A stretch of 27,904 bases of DNA, taken from positions 1-27,904 of the IMG/VR virus record IMGVR_UViG_3300037502_000514. The stretch is one strand, 5' to 3'. The stretch comes from a virus. Positions within the stretch are counted from its first letter, which is position 1. Each line of letters starts with the position of its first letter. A model generated the notes under the pieces. It had not been told where the DNA came from. It ran no database searches and saw only the letters and a program-made list of their open reading frames with translations. Shown piece after piece: positions 8,119 to 15,815 of the stretch. The position numbers and the translations under genes are program-made.

Positions 8119-9994
8119 AACAATAAATCTTGATATACAAAGCAACTTAGGTTCTCTAAGGAGTCAATTAAGACAAGCACAAGCGGAAGTAGCTGCGTTA
8201 TCCGATAAGTTTGGTGCTACATCGCGTGAGGCTGCTGAGGCTGCTAAAAGAGCTGCTGAATTAAAAGATAGAATAGAGGATGCAAAAAACCTAACGGATG
8301 CGTTTAATCCTGATGCTAAGTTCAACGCTTTAAGCCGTTCAATTGGAGGTGCATTAGATGGATTTCAAGCATTTGAGGGTGCGATTGGATTAGTTGGTGT
8401 AGAAAGTGAAGCACTACAAAAAACACTACTGAAAGTGCAATCTGCAATGGCTTTATCGCAAGGCGTGCAGGGTGTAATGGAGGCTAAAGATAGCTTTATT
8501 CAGTTAGGAGCGGTTGTTAAAAACGCTTTTGCAGGTATGACTACCGCATCAAAGGTGTTCTTAGCTTCAGGTATTGGTTTAGTTGTTGCTGCATTAGGCT
8601 TACTTATTGCTAAATGGGATGATGTTAAAGCAGCTTTAACACCTGCAACCGCACAGGCTCAAAGATTTGCTACATCTACTGCTGAAAGTGCAGAGGCTGC
8701 TCGTTCTGCCTTAGCCAACTTTGATGAGTACGAAAAGACTTTAAAACGCTTGGGATATACTGAAGAGGATATTGCAGAAAAACGGAAGAAAAGATTTAAA
8801 GAAGCTATTGATAAAAGTAAGCAGGAATTACAAGCAGCAGAAAAGTTATACAAAAGCCAAAAAAGAGATTTAGAATCCGTAAAAATATTCGATAAATTAG
8901 GTCTAAATGCTACTGGACGCTTATTTTATGGCGATGAGGAAACTGCAAAAGGACAAAGAAAGCACGTTGCTGAGTTAAGAAAGCAACTTGAGAAGCTAAA
9001 AAATGACGAATACGCAATGCGTCAGCAGGCTAAAGAAGCAAGAAAACAAGAACAAGAAGATAATAAAGCTGAATTAGAACAAAGAAGGAAAGAAGCTGAG
9101 GATAGAGCAAAGGATGCATCACAAAAACGAAAAGACGAACTTGCACTAATCGCTCAGTATAACCGTGAGGCAACCGACTTATTTAAATCTGAATACGAAA
9201 AACAAGTCAGAGATATTAATGAAAAGTATGCGGCTCAAATTGCATTAGCAAAAAAGTACAATAAAGATATTAAAGATTTAGAGGCGGCACAAGCTAAAGA
9301 ACTTGAAGATGCTTTAGATAAATCAATGAAGCCTATTGAGACTTTATCTTTACAAAAATTCCAAGTTCAACAAAGAGATTTAGGAAATTTAAGAGGCTCC
9401 ATAAACACGGAGCTACAAGCAAAGCAAGAGGCTGCAGATTTAGAAATTGACATCCTACAATCAAAAGCAGACAGAGCAAGAAGAATAGAAGAGCAATCAC
9501 AATCGTTTAAAGTAAAGGCAACTCTTGACGGATTGGCTGCAGTAGCTTCAATCGCTGAGTTATTCGGTAAAAAATCAGAGGCTGCTGCCAAACGTGCGTT
9601 TCAAGTACAAAAAGCGGCTAACATTGCAAGTGCTTTAATTACTACTTATCAAAACGCTACAAGTGCTTACGCTTCGCAGTTTACACCTATCCCAACTCCT
9701 GACTCCCCAATTCGTGGTGGTATCGCAGCAGGTATTGCAGTAGCTTCAGGCTTGGCTAACGTAGCTAAAATATCTCAACAAAAGTTTGAGGGCGGTGGTT
9801 CTACAGGTGGCGGGGGCGGCACAGGTGGTGGTTCTATTCCGTCAGTATCGCCATCGTTTAACGTAGTCGGCAATTCAGGTATGAATCAGCTTGCACAAAT
9901 TCAGCAAACGCCAGTACAAGCATTCGTAGTATCAGGAGAGGTAACATCTGCTCAGGCACTTGACCGCAACCGAATCAAAAACGCAACATTGTAA
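8105..9994 (+). CDS. Tail tape measure protein
   Basis: The 629-residue protein has the usual tape measure layout. The N-terminal coiled coil (about 1-65) is rich in Ala, Arg, Glu and Gln, with LGSLRSQLRQAQAEVAAL. An Ala-rich central part follows, then a hydrophobic membrane-inserting segment, KVFLASGIGLVVAALGLLIAKW, at about 148-169. A long charged coiled coil extends over roughly 200-440. The C-terminus is Ala-rich with ASIAELFGKKSEAAAKRAF, then a PDSPIRGGIAAGIAVASGLANV segment, and ends with a Gly-rich stretch (GGGSTGGGGGTGGG) and a beta tail. It would set tail length and pass into the host membrane during DNA ejection. At 629 residues it implies a fairly short tail. It sits downstream of its chaperones, but several tail genes separate them, which is unusual. 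Confidence 0.88.
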   Translation: MAETKTINLDIQSNLGSLRSQLRQAQAEVAALSDKFGATSREAAEAAKRAAELKDRIEDAKNLTDAFNPDAKFNALSRSIGGALDGFQAFEGAIGLVGVESEALQKTLLKVQSAMALSQGVQGVMEAKDSFIQLGAVVKNAFAGMTTASKVFLASGIGLVVAALGLLIAKWDDVKAALTPATAQAQRFATSTAESAEAARSALANFDEYEKTLKRLGYTEEDIAEKRKKRFKEAIDKSKQELQAAEKLYKSQKRDLESVKIFDKLGLNATGRLFYGDEETAKGQRKHVAELRKQLEKLKNDEYAMRQQAKEARKQEQEDNKAELEQRRKEAEDRAKDASQKRKDELALIAQYNREATDLFKSEYEKQVRDINEKYAAQIALAKKYNKDIKDLEAAQAKELEDALDKSMKPIETLSLQKFQVQQRDLGNLRGSINTELQAKQEAADLEIDILQSKADRARRIEEQSQSFKVKATLDGLAAVASIAELFGKKSEAAAKRAFQVQKAANIASALITTYQNATSAYASQFTPIPTPDSPIRGGIAAGIAVASGLANVAKISQQKFEGGGSTGGGGGTGGGSIPSVSPSFNVVGNSGMNQLAQIQQTPVQAFVVSGEVTSAQALDRNRIKNATL

Positions 9995-10014
9995 CAATTA
10001 AAAGTTGAATAGAT

Positions 10015-10590
10015 ATGAACGTAATTGAATTAATCATTGACGAAAAAGATTTTCAAAGCGGTATCAATGCCGTTTCCGTAGTAGAATCACCTGCCATAGA
10101 GGAAAACTTTGTAGCCTTAGCAAAACACGAAGTAGAACTCAAAGAGGTTGACAAAGAGAAACGCATCCTAATGGGAGCTGCTTTGATACCTAATAAAAAA
10201 ATCTATCGTGTAAACGCAAAGAAAGAGGAATACTACATCTACTTTTCGGAGGACACGGTGCGTCAAGCAATGGAGTTGTTCTTTAAAAACGGAAACCAAT
10301 CTAACGCAACCTACGAACACAAGGATGCAGTCAAAGGAATGACCGTAGTAGAGTCTTGGTTGATTGAAGATGAGGTACACGACAAATCTAAAAAGTACGG
10401 CTTCAGCTTACCAAAAGGAACTTGGATGATTTCCATGAAGGTAGACAACGATGAGGTATGGACTGACGTGAAAGCTGGCAAGGTTAAAGGCTTTTCAATT
10501 GAGGGTTATTTTGCTGATAAGTTAGAAATGTCTTTAGAGCAACAAAAGAAAAATGAAATTATTAATCAACTTAAAGAATTACTTAAATAA
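10015..10590 (+). CDS. Prohead protease, XkdF-like (peptidase S78-type)
   Basis: The 191-residue protein shows the XkdF/S78_2 protease pattern. VVESPAIEENFVAL is at about 22-35, ILMGAALIPNKKIYR at 51-65, an EEYYIYFSEDTV strand at 71-82, YEHKD with catalytic His102, VVESWLIED with Glu114, and GKVKGFSIEGYF with nucleophile Ser161. A helical C-terminus (LEQQKKNEIINQLKELLK) could bind scaffold. It would process the scaffold and capsid N-termini during maturation. The gene begins the head block, 20 nt after the tape measure gene. Residues 35-42 (LAKHEVEL) are closely matched in a protein encoded nearby. Confidence 0.85.
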   Translation: MNVIELIIDEKDFQSGINAVSVVESPAIEENFVALAKHEVELKEVDKEKRILMGAALIPNKKIYRVNAKKEEYYIYFSEDTVRQAMELFFKNGNQSNATYEHKDAVKGMTVVESWLIEDEVHDKSKKYGFSLPKGTWMISMKVDNDEVWTDVKAGKVKGFSIEGYFADKLEMSLEQQKKNEIINQLKELLK

Positions 10591-10591
10591 G

Positions 10592-10798
10592 ATGAGCAAA
10601 TTCAAAACACCAAGTAAAGCAAGTCCAAGAGCAGGTAGCAAAAGAGGCTGCCTATGTGAAGACGGAACATACTCAACTAAATGTTGTGATGGCAGTTTAC
10701 AAGCTCAAGGCATCGGTAAAACTGCTGAGGTAAACGAACCTGCTCCTACTCAAACTGAGAACAACGGAGTAAGGACTATTGTTCGTCAAAACGGATAG
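10592..10798 (+). CDS. Small Cys-rich phage protein (RGCLC...CCDGSL motif)
   Basis: I place the start at the ATG at 10592, one base after the protease stop, giving 68 residues; an earlier in-frame ATG at 10553 would lie inside the protease gene. The core is KRGCLCEDGTYSTKCCDGSL followed by QAQGIG, with C20, C22, C31 and C32. This 'GCLCxDGTYSxxCCDGSxxAQGIG' signature turns up in small genes of many Bacteroidetes phages, as I recall, and is well preserved here. The Cys cluster suggests metal binding or disulphides. Function is unknown; position suggests a virion or assembly role. Its stop codon abuts the stop codon of a convergent gene. Confidence 0.75.
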   Translation: MSKFKTPSKASPRAGSKRGCLCEDGTYSTKCCDGSLQAQGIGKTAEVNEPAPTQTENNGVRTIVRQNG

Positions 10799-11020
10799 TT
10801 ATAGTTTTTCTATTTCTTCTTTGACTTCTTCAATAAATAAGAACTTGTCAAATGCTTCTGATAAATCTCCTGTGATAAATTCTTTAGAAAATTCAACTGC
10901 AATTAATGCACTTCGTTTTGCACTTTCCAATGACATATGAAAATAATAGCATTTTTTTTCTTCACAATGTTCAACTTGCATATTAGTAATTAATTCTTTT
11001 GCCTTTTCTTTAGGTGTCAT
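10799..11020 (-). CDS. Small MTPKEKAKEL-type phage protein on the opposite strand
   Basis: The 73-residue protein starts MTPKEKAKELITNMQ and contains SAKRSALIAVEFSKE, ending EEVKEEIEKL. The frame 'MTPKEKAKEL...K.(A/S)A.IAVDEI...EVK.EIEKL' is a small phage-encoded family I recall from flavobacterial phages. This one has an extra HCEEKKCYYFH insertion before the SAK helix. It is the only convincing minus-strand gene in the window and lies between two head genes. Its own consensus promoter stands just upstream (11036-11067). It ends base-to-base against the stop codon of the plus-strand gene at 10798. It may be a moron-type gene expressed apart from the late operon. Function is unknown. Confidence 0.75.
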   Translation of the reverse strand: MTPKEKAKELITNMQVEHCEEKKCYYFHMSLESAKRSALIAVEFSKEFITGDLSEAFDKFLFIEEVKEEIEKL

Positions 11021-11035
11021 AGGATAATTTTAAAG

Positions 11036-11067
11036 CAAACATAAATATAAAAAATACAACAAGCAAA
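11036..11067 (-). promoter_or_regulatory. Bacteroidetes-type promoter for the minus-strand gene
   Basis: On the minus strand, TTTG (complement of 11064-11067) is followed by a 20-nt spacer and TATGTTTG (complement of 11036-11043). This is an exact fit to TTTG-N19-21-TAnnTTTG. Transcription would begin roughly 10 nt before the gene's start codon at 11020. The match supports independent transcription of the small antisense-oriented gene. Confidence 0.65.
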
Positions 11068-11087
11068 ATTTAAATAGTTATATACAT

Positions 11088-11438
11088 ATGAACACTACAA
11101 AATCAGTTTACAACAAGTTATTTAAAGAAGAGGCTACTGAGCTTGCTTCTCACGAAATTGAATTAGGTCTTATTGATGAAATATCTAAGGAATTAGACGC
11201 TGCTTACAAACAACAAGATGTTGAAAGTGAGTTAATATCAATTATGTCTAAAATGGACAAGGCTATTGGTATGTGCAATATAGTTATTCAAAAGGGTGAA
11301 AAAACACTTGCTCAAATTAAAGAATTAGGCATTGGTGGTGGATTCGATAAAAAAGTTGCTGACCAAATTAAAGAAGCTGAACAACTTAAAAAATCAGTAG
11401 ATTTTAGAGTTTCATCAATTAACAAAGTAAGAAAATAA
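11088..11438 (+). CDS. Head-region protein of unknown function
   Basis: The 116-residue, mostly helical protein starts MNTTKSVYNKLFKEE and continues ATELASHEIELGLIDEISKEL. A long coiled-coil-like segment follows to the end. It lies between the prohead protease and the scaffold-like gene, so a part in prohead assembly is likely. The LASHEIEL segment at 19-26 matches LAKHEVEL at 35-42 of the protease in 6 of 8 residues, which could be a shared interaction or cleavage site. The 67-nt gap before it contains the minus-strand promoter and no clear plus-strand one. Confidence 0.65.
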   Translation: MNTTKSVYNKLFKEEATELASHEIELGLIDEISKELDAAYKQQDVESELISIMSKMDKAIGMCNIVIQKGEKTLAQIKELGIGGGFDKKVADQIKEAEQLKKSVDFRVSSINKVRK

Positions 11439-11444
11439 AAACAA

Positions 11445-12053
11445 ATGAACGAAAAATCAATCTTAAACAAAGTCCGCACACTTTTAGGTTTAGAAGTAAA
11501 GTTGGAAACTATGCTCCTTTCAGACGGAGTATCTATGCTTGAAGCAGATGCTTTTGAAGCAGGTCAACCTGTATTTATCCTAACTGAAGACGAACAACGC
11601 ATCCCACTTCCTGTTGGAGAGTATGAGTTAGAAGATATGCGTGTTTTGGTAGTTATCGAAGAAGGCGTTATCGCTGATGTTCGTGAAGCTGCTGAACCTG
11701 AAGTTGAAGTAGAAGTTGAAGCACCTGAATCTGAAGCTCCTGCAGTAGAAGAAGAAGTTGCTGCATCTAATGAAGCTCCACAAGCTAAAAAAATCATTGA
11801 GTCTATTGTTAAAGAATCTTTCTTCAGCGAAATGGAAGCACTTAAAAAAGAGAACGAAGAATTGAAAGCGAAACTTTCAGCACAAACTACTGAAGTTGCA
11901 GAAGAAGTTGCGCCAGTTGAATTGAGCGAGGAACCTAAGCCTATTTCTTTCAATCCTGAAAACACACAAGCTACTGACGTATTCAAGTTTGCTGCTAAAA
12001 GAAACGCAACAACTATGGATACTGTATTAAATCGAATTGCAAACATTAAATAA
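11445..12053 (+). CDS. Scaffold-like head assembly protein
   Basis: The 202-residue acidic protein has three parts. The N-terminal beta domain (1-75) contains LLSDGVSMLEADAFEAGQPV and EDEQRIPLPVGEYELEDM. A Glu/Val/Pro/Ala-rich low-complexity linker spans 80-115. A coiled coil at about 117-148 (SFFSEMEALKKENEELKAKL) is followed by FKFAAKRNATTMDTVLNRI at the C-terminus. An acidic, helical protein directly upstream of the capsid gene and downstream of the protease is typical of a scaffold. The N-terminal domain, by contrast, is also seen in capsid-decoration-like proteins. It ends 8 nt before the capsid start. Confidence 0.68.
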   Translation: MNEKSILNKVRTLLGLEVKLETMLLSDGVSMLEADAFEAGQPVFILTEDEQRIPLPVGEYELEDMRVLVVIEEGVIADVREAAEPEVEVEVEAPESEAPAVEEEVAASNEAPQAKKIIESIVKESFFSEMEALKKENEELKAKLSAQTTEVAEEVAPVELSEEPKPISFNPENTQATDVFKFAAKRNATTMDTVLNRIANIK

Positions 12054-12061
12054 ATAAAAAA

Positions 12062-13012
12062 ATGGCTACAACCACATCAATTACTACTACTTACGCAGGC
12101 GAGTTCGCAGGTAAGTACATCGCTGCAGCTTTATTGTCTGCACCAACTCTTGACAAAGGAGGCATCACAATTATGCCTAATGTTAAGTACAAGCAAGTTA
12201 TCAAACGTGTTGCTACTGACGGTATCATCAAAAACGCTACTTGTGACTTTGACCCTACGTCAACTATCACTTTGACTGAGAAAATTCTTCAACCTGAGTC
12301 TTTCCAAGTTAACTTACAACTTTGTAAAACTGACTTCCGTTCAGATTGGGATGCTATCCAAATGGGTTACTCTGCATTTGACGTTCTTCCTAAATCTTTC
12401 GCTGACTTCCTTATCGCACACGCTGCTGAGAAAGTTGCTGCAGGTATGGAAACTTCAATTTGGCAAGGTGTTAACGCTACTGCAGGTGAGTTCGCAGGTA
12501 TTATGACTCAGTTGACTACTGATGCTTCTTTGCCTGCTGCACAAGAAGTTGCTGGTACTACTGTAACTGCTGCTAACGTTGTTACTGAGCTTGGTAAAAT
12601 CGTTGACGCTTGCCCTGCTGCTCTTTACGGAAAAGAAGATTTGACTCTTTACGTTTCTTCTAACATCTATCGTGCTTACGTTCGTGCGTTGGGTGGCTTC
12701 GCTGCTTCAGGTGTAGGTGCTAACGGTTACGATAACAAAGGTACAAACCAAGTTCTTGGTGACCTTTACTTTGATGGTGTTCGTGTATTTATGGCTAACG
12801 GTCTTGCTGCTAACACAGCTTTATTGAGCCAAAAATCTAATCTTTACTTTGCTACAGGTCTTCTTTCTGACTTGAACGAAGTTAAAGTATTGGATATGGG
12901 TGACATCGATGGTTCACAAAACGTACGCGTAGTTATGCGATTTACTGCAGACGCTAAATACGGTTTTGCTTCTGACGTTGTTACTTACGGAATCACAAAC
13001 TCTGCTAACTAA
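12062..13012 (+). CDS. Major capsid protein
   Basis: The 316-residue product begins MATTTSITTTYAGEFAGKYI and matches the style of Bacteroidetes phage capsid proteins: KGGITIMPNVKYKQVIKRV, PESFQVNLQLCKTDFRSDWDA, FADFLIAHAAEKVAAGMETSIW, LTLYVSSNIYRAYVRAL and YGFASDVVTYGI at the end. The long Ala/Glu spine-like helix near 120-140 and the terminal strands fit an HK97 fold, which I infer rather than prove. Codon use is more uniform than in the neighbours (GCT, AAC, TTC, CTT favoured), as expected for the most abundant virion protein. An A-rich leader precedes the ATG. A strong intrinsic terminator follows within 60 nt. Confidence 0.9.
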   Translation: MATTTSITTTYAGEFAGKYIAAALLSAPTLDKGGITIMPNVKYKQVIKRVATDGIIKNATCDFDPTSTITLTEKILQPESFQVNLQLCKTDFRSDWDAIQMGYSAFDVLPKSFADFLIAHAAEKVAAGMETSIWQGVNATAGEFAGIMTQLTTDASLPAAQEVAGTTVTAANVVTELGKIVDACPAALYGKEDLTLYVSSNIYRAYVRALGGFAASGVGANGYDNKGTNQVLGDLYFDGVRVFMANGLAANTALLSQKSNLYFATGLLSDLNEVKVLDMGDIDGSQNVRVVMRFTADAKYGFASDVVTYGITNSAN

Positions 13013-13035
13013 TCTTAGCTAAACTCAAATAATCG

Positions 13036-13068
13036 GGGAGGGCGGTAAAAAACTTCCCTCCCTTTTTT
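13036..13068 (+). terminator. Intrinsic terminator after the capsid gene
   Basis: GGGAGGG (13036-13042) can pair with CCCTCCC (13056-13062) around a 13-nt loop, followed at once by six T. It lies 24 nt after the capsid stop and before the tail-tube-like gene, in the same orientation, so it is likely a partial terminator tuning downstream expression. Confidence 0.8.
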
Positions 13069-13090
13069 ATAACATTTAAAACTTAAAAAT

Positions 13091-13633
13091 ATGTCTTGTG
13101 ATTTAGCAAATGGACGCTTGGAAGTATGTAAAGACGCAGTCGGTGGTATCGATGCGGTATACTTCGTTAACTACAATGACTACACTTCTATCACTTACGA
13201 TGGTGTTAATACTGACGTTATCGATTCAGTAGCTGGTGTAGCTTCTCTCTACAAATACGAACTCAAAGGAACTAACTCTTTTGAGCAAGTCGTAAACTCT
13301 TCTCGTGAAAACGGAACTACATTCGTTGAGCAAACTTTGACAATGACTTTAAAGAAGCAAGATGCTACTACACACAAGTCAGTTAAATTGTTAGCTTACG
13401 GACGTCCTCACGTTATCATCCGTAACCGCAACAATCAATTCTTCTTTGCAGGTCTTGAGCACGGAATGGAATTGACTACTGCTAACGTATCTAACGGAAC
13501 TGCAATGGGTGACCTTAACGGCTACACTTTGACTTTCGTAGGTCAAGAGCAATTACTTGCAAACCTTATCGATGTATCTACTGAAACTGCTTTAGCAACT
13601 GCTTTCGGTTCCGCTACTATCGTAACTGCTTAA
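13091..13633 (+). CDS. Putative major tail tube protein
   Basis: The 180-residue beta-rich protein starts MSCDLANGRLEVCKDAVGG and continues IDAVYFVNYNDYTSITYDG. Residues 75-95 read SRENGTTFVEQTLTMTLKK and 115-125 AYGRPHVIIRNRN, then FFAGLEHGMELTT and LNGYTLTFVGQEQLL. The alternating strands, the central EQTLTMTLKKQD and the final G-x-x-LTFxGQE hairpin resemble tail tube proteins, which stack as hexameric rings. Codon use is as biased as in the capsid gene, consistent with a high-copy structural protein. It is bracketed by intrinsic terminators at 13036 and 13659, which sets it off as its own expression step. The tube role is inferred, not certain. Confidence 0.65.
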   Translation: MSCDLANGRLEVCKDAVGGIDAVYFVNYNDYTSITYDGVNTDVIDSVAGVASLYKYELKGTNSFEQVVNSSRENGTTFVEQTLTMTLKKQDATTHKSVKLLAYGRPHVIIRNRNNQFFFAGLEHGMELTTANVSNGTAMGDLNGYTLTFVGQEQLLANLIDVSTETALATAFGSATIVTA

Positions 13634-13658
13634 TCGTTTTCTTCATAGCGTGGAAAGA

Positions 13659-13681
13659 GGGTGGCTTTGGCTGCCCTTTTT
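13659..13681 (+). terminator. Intrinsic terminator after the tail-tube-like gene
   Basis: GGGTGGC (13659-13665) pairs with GCTGCCC (13670-13676), with two G-U pairs and a TTTG loop, followed by five T. It lies 25 nt past the stop codon. The sequence CATAGCGT just before it (13645-13652) recurs before the terminator at 21111. Confidence 0.75.
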
Positions 13682-13720
13682 GCATTTAAAACAAATCGGT
13701 ATCATCTTAGTTACTTTAGT

Positions 13721-14050
13721 ATGATTGTACTAACTACATCTACATCAGCTCAGACTTTCTCGTTTATTCCGAGAGATACACCTACTTCAATGGTGCTGAC
13801 TGACGACCAAACGAACACACCAGTAACGGTAGCTATCACATCGCAAACAAACGGCGACTATGTGAAAACAATTACGGCTACTTTCGCTTTAAAAGAAGGA
13901 CATTTTTACGATTTGGTACTTTACAAAAACACGGACATCGTTTACAAGGATAGAATCTTTTGTACTGACCAAAACATCGTAACATTCTCAGTAAACAACG
14001 GAGAATACACATCTAATACTACATCAAATACGTTCATAGTTTATGAGTAA
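13721..14050 (+). CDS. Small virion-associated protein, unknown
   Basis: I start this at the ATG at 13721, giving 109 residues. A longer reading from GTG at 13661 would begin inside the terminator hairpin. The protein begins MIVLTTSTSAQTFSFIPR and contains TNTPVTVAITSQTNGDYV, FALKEGHFYDLVLYKN and IVYKDRIFCT. It is an all-beta pattern with immunoglobulin-like strand spacing. It overlaps the portal gene by 8 nt. Similar short proteins accompany head-tail genes in Bacteroidetes phages, as I recall. A structural or tail-appendage role is likely but not defined. Confidence 0.65.
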   Translation: MIVLTTSTSAQTFSFIPRDTPTSMVLTDDQTNTPVTVAITSQTNGDYVKTITATFALKEGHFYDLVLYKNTDIVYKDRIFCTDQNIVTFSVNNGEYTSNTTSNTFIVYE

Positions 14051-15815
14051 CAACGTACACGTCTTAAACCTATCTGCATACACTACTCCCGTCATTCAGG
14101 AGAGTAAGCGTGATGCGTGGGTTGACTTTGGAGAAGACAATAACTACTACTCTTTCCTCTTGGATAGATACACGAACTCCACTACAAACAACGCAATCAT
14201 TAATAACATCTCACGTCTTGTCTATGGTCGTGGCTTATCAGCAGTCGATGCTTCTCGTAAGCCTAACGAATATGCTCAGGCAATGGCTTTATTCAATAAG
14301 GAGTGTTTACGTAAAATTGCTCTTGACCGCAAAATGCTTGGTCAGTTCGCTATCCAAGTACACTACAACGACAAACACGATAGAATCCTAAAGGCTTACC
14401 ACATTCCTGTAAATCTTTTGCGTGCTGAGAAGTGCAATAAAGACGGAGAAATCGAAGCTTACTACTATTCTGACGATTGGACTGACGTAAAGAAATACGT
14501 ACCTAAGAGAATCCCTGCTTACGGATATTCTAAAGAAAAGATTGAGATACTATTCTCAAAGCCTTACGCAGTAGGAATGAAATACTACGCTTATCCTGAC
14601 TATCAAGGTGCAGTTCCTTACACACTTTTGGAGGAAGAGATAGCTGATTATTTAATCAACGAGGTTCAGAACGGCTTTTCAGGAACTAAGGTGGTCAACT
14701 TCAACAACGGAGTACCAACTGAGGAGCAACAATCAATCATCACAAACAAAGTTTTAAGTAAGTTGACTGGTAGCAAAGGTCAGAAAGTTATCGTAGCGTT
14801 TAACGACAATATGGACACTAAAACTACGGTAGACGATTTACCTTTAAACGATGCTCCTGAACACTACACTTACTTATCTGAGGAGTGTATGCGTAAGATA
14901 ATGCTCGGACACAACGTAACATCTCCGCTTCTTTTTGGGATTGCAGGTGCTAACGGCTTCTCGTCTAACGCTGATGAGTTACAAAATTCGTTTATCCTAT
15001 TTAACAATATGGTGATTAAGCCACTTCAAGACGAAATACTTGAAGCCTTAGACACTATCTTAGCATTTAACGGAATAACACTCAACTTATTCTTTAAGAC
15101 GCTTAAACCGCTTGAATTTACCGATTTGGAGAACGCTCAAAACCAAGAGCAAGTAGCTGAGGAAACTGGAACGGAACTAAGCAAGCACAATCATTTAAGC
15201 GAAGAGGTAGCAGATGCCTTGATTGAGTTAGGTGAAGAACCTGCTGAGAATTGGCTTCTAATAGACGAATTCCCTGTTGACTATGATAATGACGATGCAG
15301 AGAATGAACTACTCTCTAAAGAGCCTAAAAAGAGCTTATTTAGCAAATTAGTTGAGCTTGTAAGTACAGGTGATGCACGTCCAAACATTACAAGTAAGCA
15401 AGATAAGGTTATTGACGGAATCAAGTTTGTAACTCGTTACGAATATGCAGGAAAGACAAACGATAAATCTCGTGGATTCTGCCAAGCTATGATGAAAGCT
15501 AAAAAGGTTTATCGTAAGGAAGACATCTTAAAAATGAGCAATCAGCCAGTTAATGCAGGATGGGGTCCTAATGGAGCATCTACTTACAACATTTGGTTGT
15601 ACAAAGGTGGAGGTAACTGTCATCATATGTGGTTCAAAAAGGTTTATGCTCAGTTTGAGGGTAAGGCTTTAGACATTCCTAATGCAAAACAAATCGCATC
15701 TCGCAAAGCAGAGAAATACGGGTATGTAATCAAGAATGAATCTTTGGTTGCACAACGTCCTGTTGATATGCCTTACAACGGCTTTTTACCAACTAATCCA
15801 ATATACGGCAAATAA
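14043..15815 (+). CDS. Portal protein with extra C-terminal domain
   Basis: The 590-residue protein has a portal body over about 1-430. Recognisable parts are YTNSTTNNAIINNISRLVYGRGL (25-47), LDRKMLGQFAIQVHY (98-112), an alpha/beta core, and the channel-helix region YLSEECMRKIMLGHNVTSPLLFGI (about 278-301) with FSSNADELQNSFILFNNMVIKPL. The C-terminal part (about 455-590) is a separate domain: GIKFVTRYEYAGKTN, SRGFCQAMMKAKKVYRKEDI, NAGWGPNGASTYNIWLYKGG, GNCHHMWF and PYNGFLPTNP. This extra domain is shared by Bacteroidetes phage portal or head proteins, as I recall; the Cys/His residues could bind metal. The portal forms the 12-subunit ring through which DNA passes. It lies after the capsid gene rather than next to terminase. 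Confidence 0.88.
   Translation: MSNNVHVLNLSAYTTPVIQESKRDAWVDFGEDNNYYSFLLDRYTNSTTNNAIINNISRLVYGRGLSAVDASRKPNEYAQAMALFNKECLRKIALDRKMLGQFAIQVHYNDKHDRILKAYHIPVNLLRAEKCNKDGEIEAYYYSDDWTDVKKYVPKRIPAYGYSKEKIEILFSKPYAVGMKYYAYPDYQGAVPYTLLEEEIADYLINEVQNGFSGTKVVNFNNGVPTEEQQSIITNKVLSKLTGSKGQKVIVAFNDNMDTKTTVDDLPLNDAPEHYTYLSEECMRKIMLGHNVTSPLLFGIAGANGFSSNADELQNSFILFNNMVIKPLQDEILEALDTILAFNGITLNLFFKTLKPLEFTDLENAQNQEQVAEETGTELSKHNHLSEEVADALIELGEEPAENWLLIDEFPVDYDNDDAENELLSKEPKKSLFSKLVELVSTGDARPNITSKQDKVIDGIKFVTRYEYAGKTNDKSRGFCQAMMKAKKVYRKEDILKMSNQPVNAGWGPNGASTYNIWLYKGGGNCHHMWFKKVYAQFEGKALDIPNAKQIASRKAEKYGYVIKNESLVAQRPVDMPYNGFLPTNPIYGK

Noticed and set aside
8105-9994. Tape measure protein as a toxin or coiled-coil secreted effector
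   Set aside because: The central membrane segment, Ala-rich coiled coils and location among tail genes fit a tape measure protein better.
10553-10591. Earlier in-frame ATG for the Cys-rich small protein
   Set aside because: It lies within the protease gene and adds a Leu/Asn/Lys-rich stretch; ATG 10592 follows the protease stop directly.
11564-12046. 160-codon open frame antisense to the scaffold-like gene
   Set aside because: It mirrors the Glu/Val/Ala-rich low-complexity codons of the plus-strand gene, giving a Ser/Thr/Ala-rich product with no start signal or promoter.
13661-13720. Upstream GTG start for the small protein before the portal
   Set aside because: It lies within the terminator hairpin and adds 20 residues unlike the rest; ATG 13721 is preferred.
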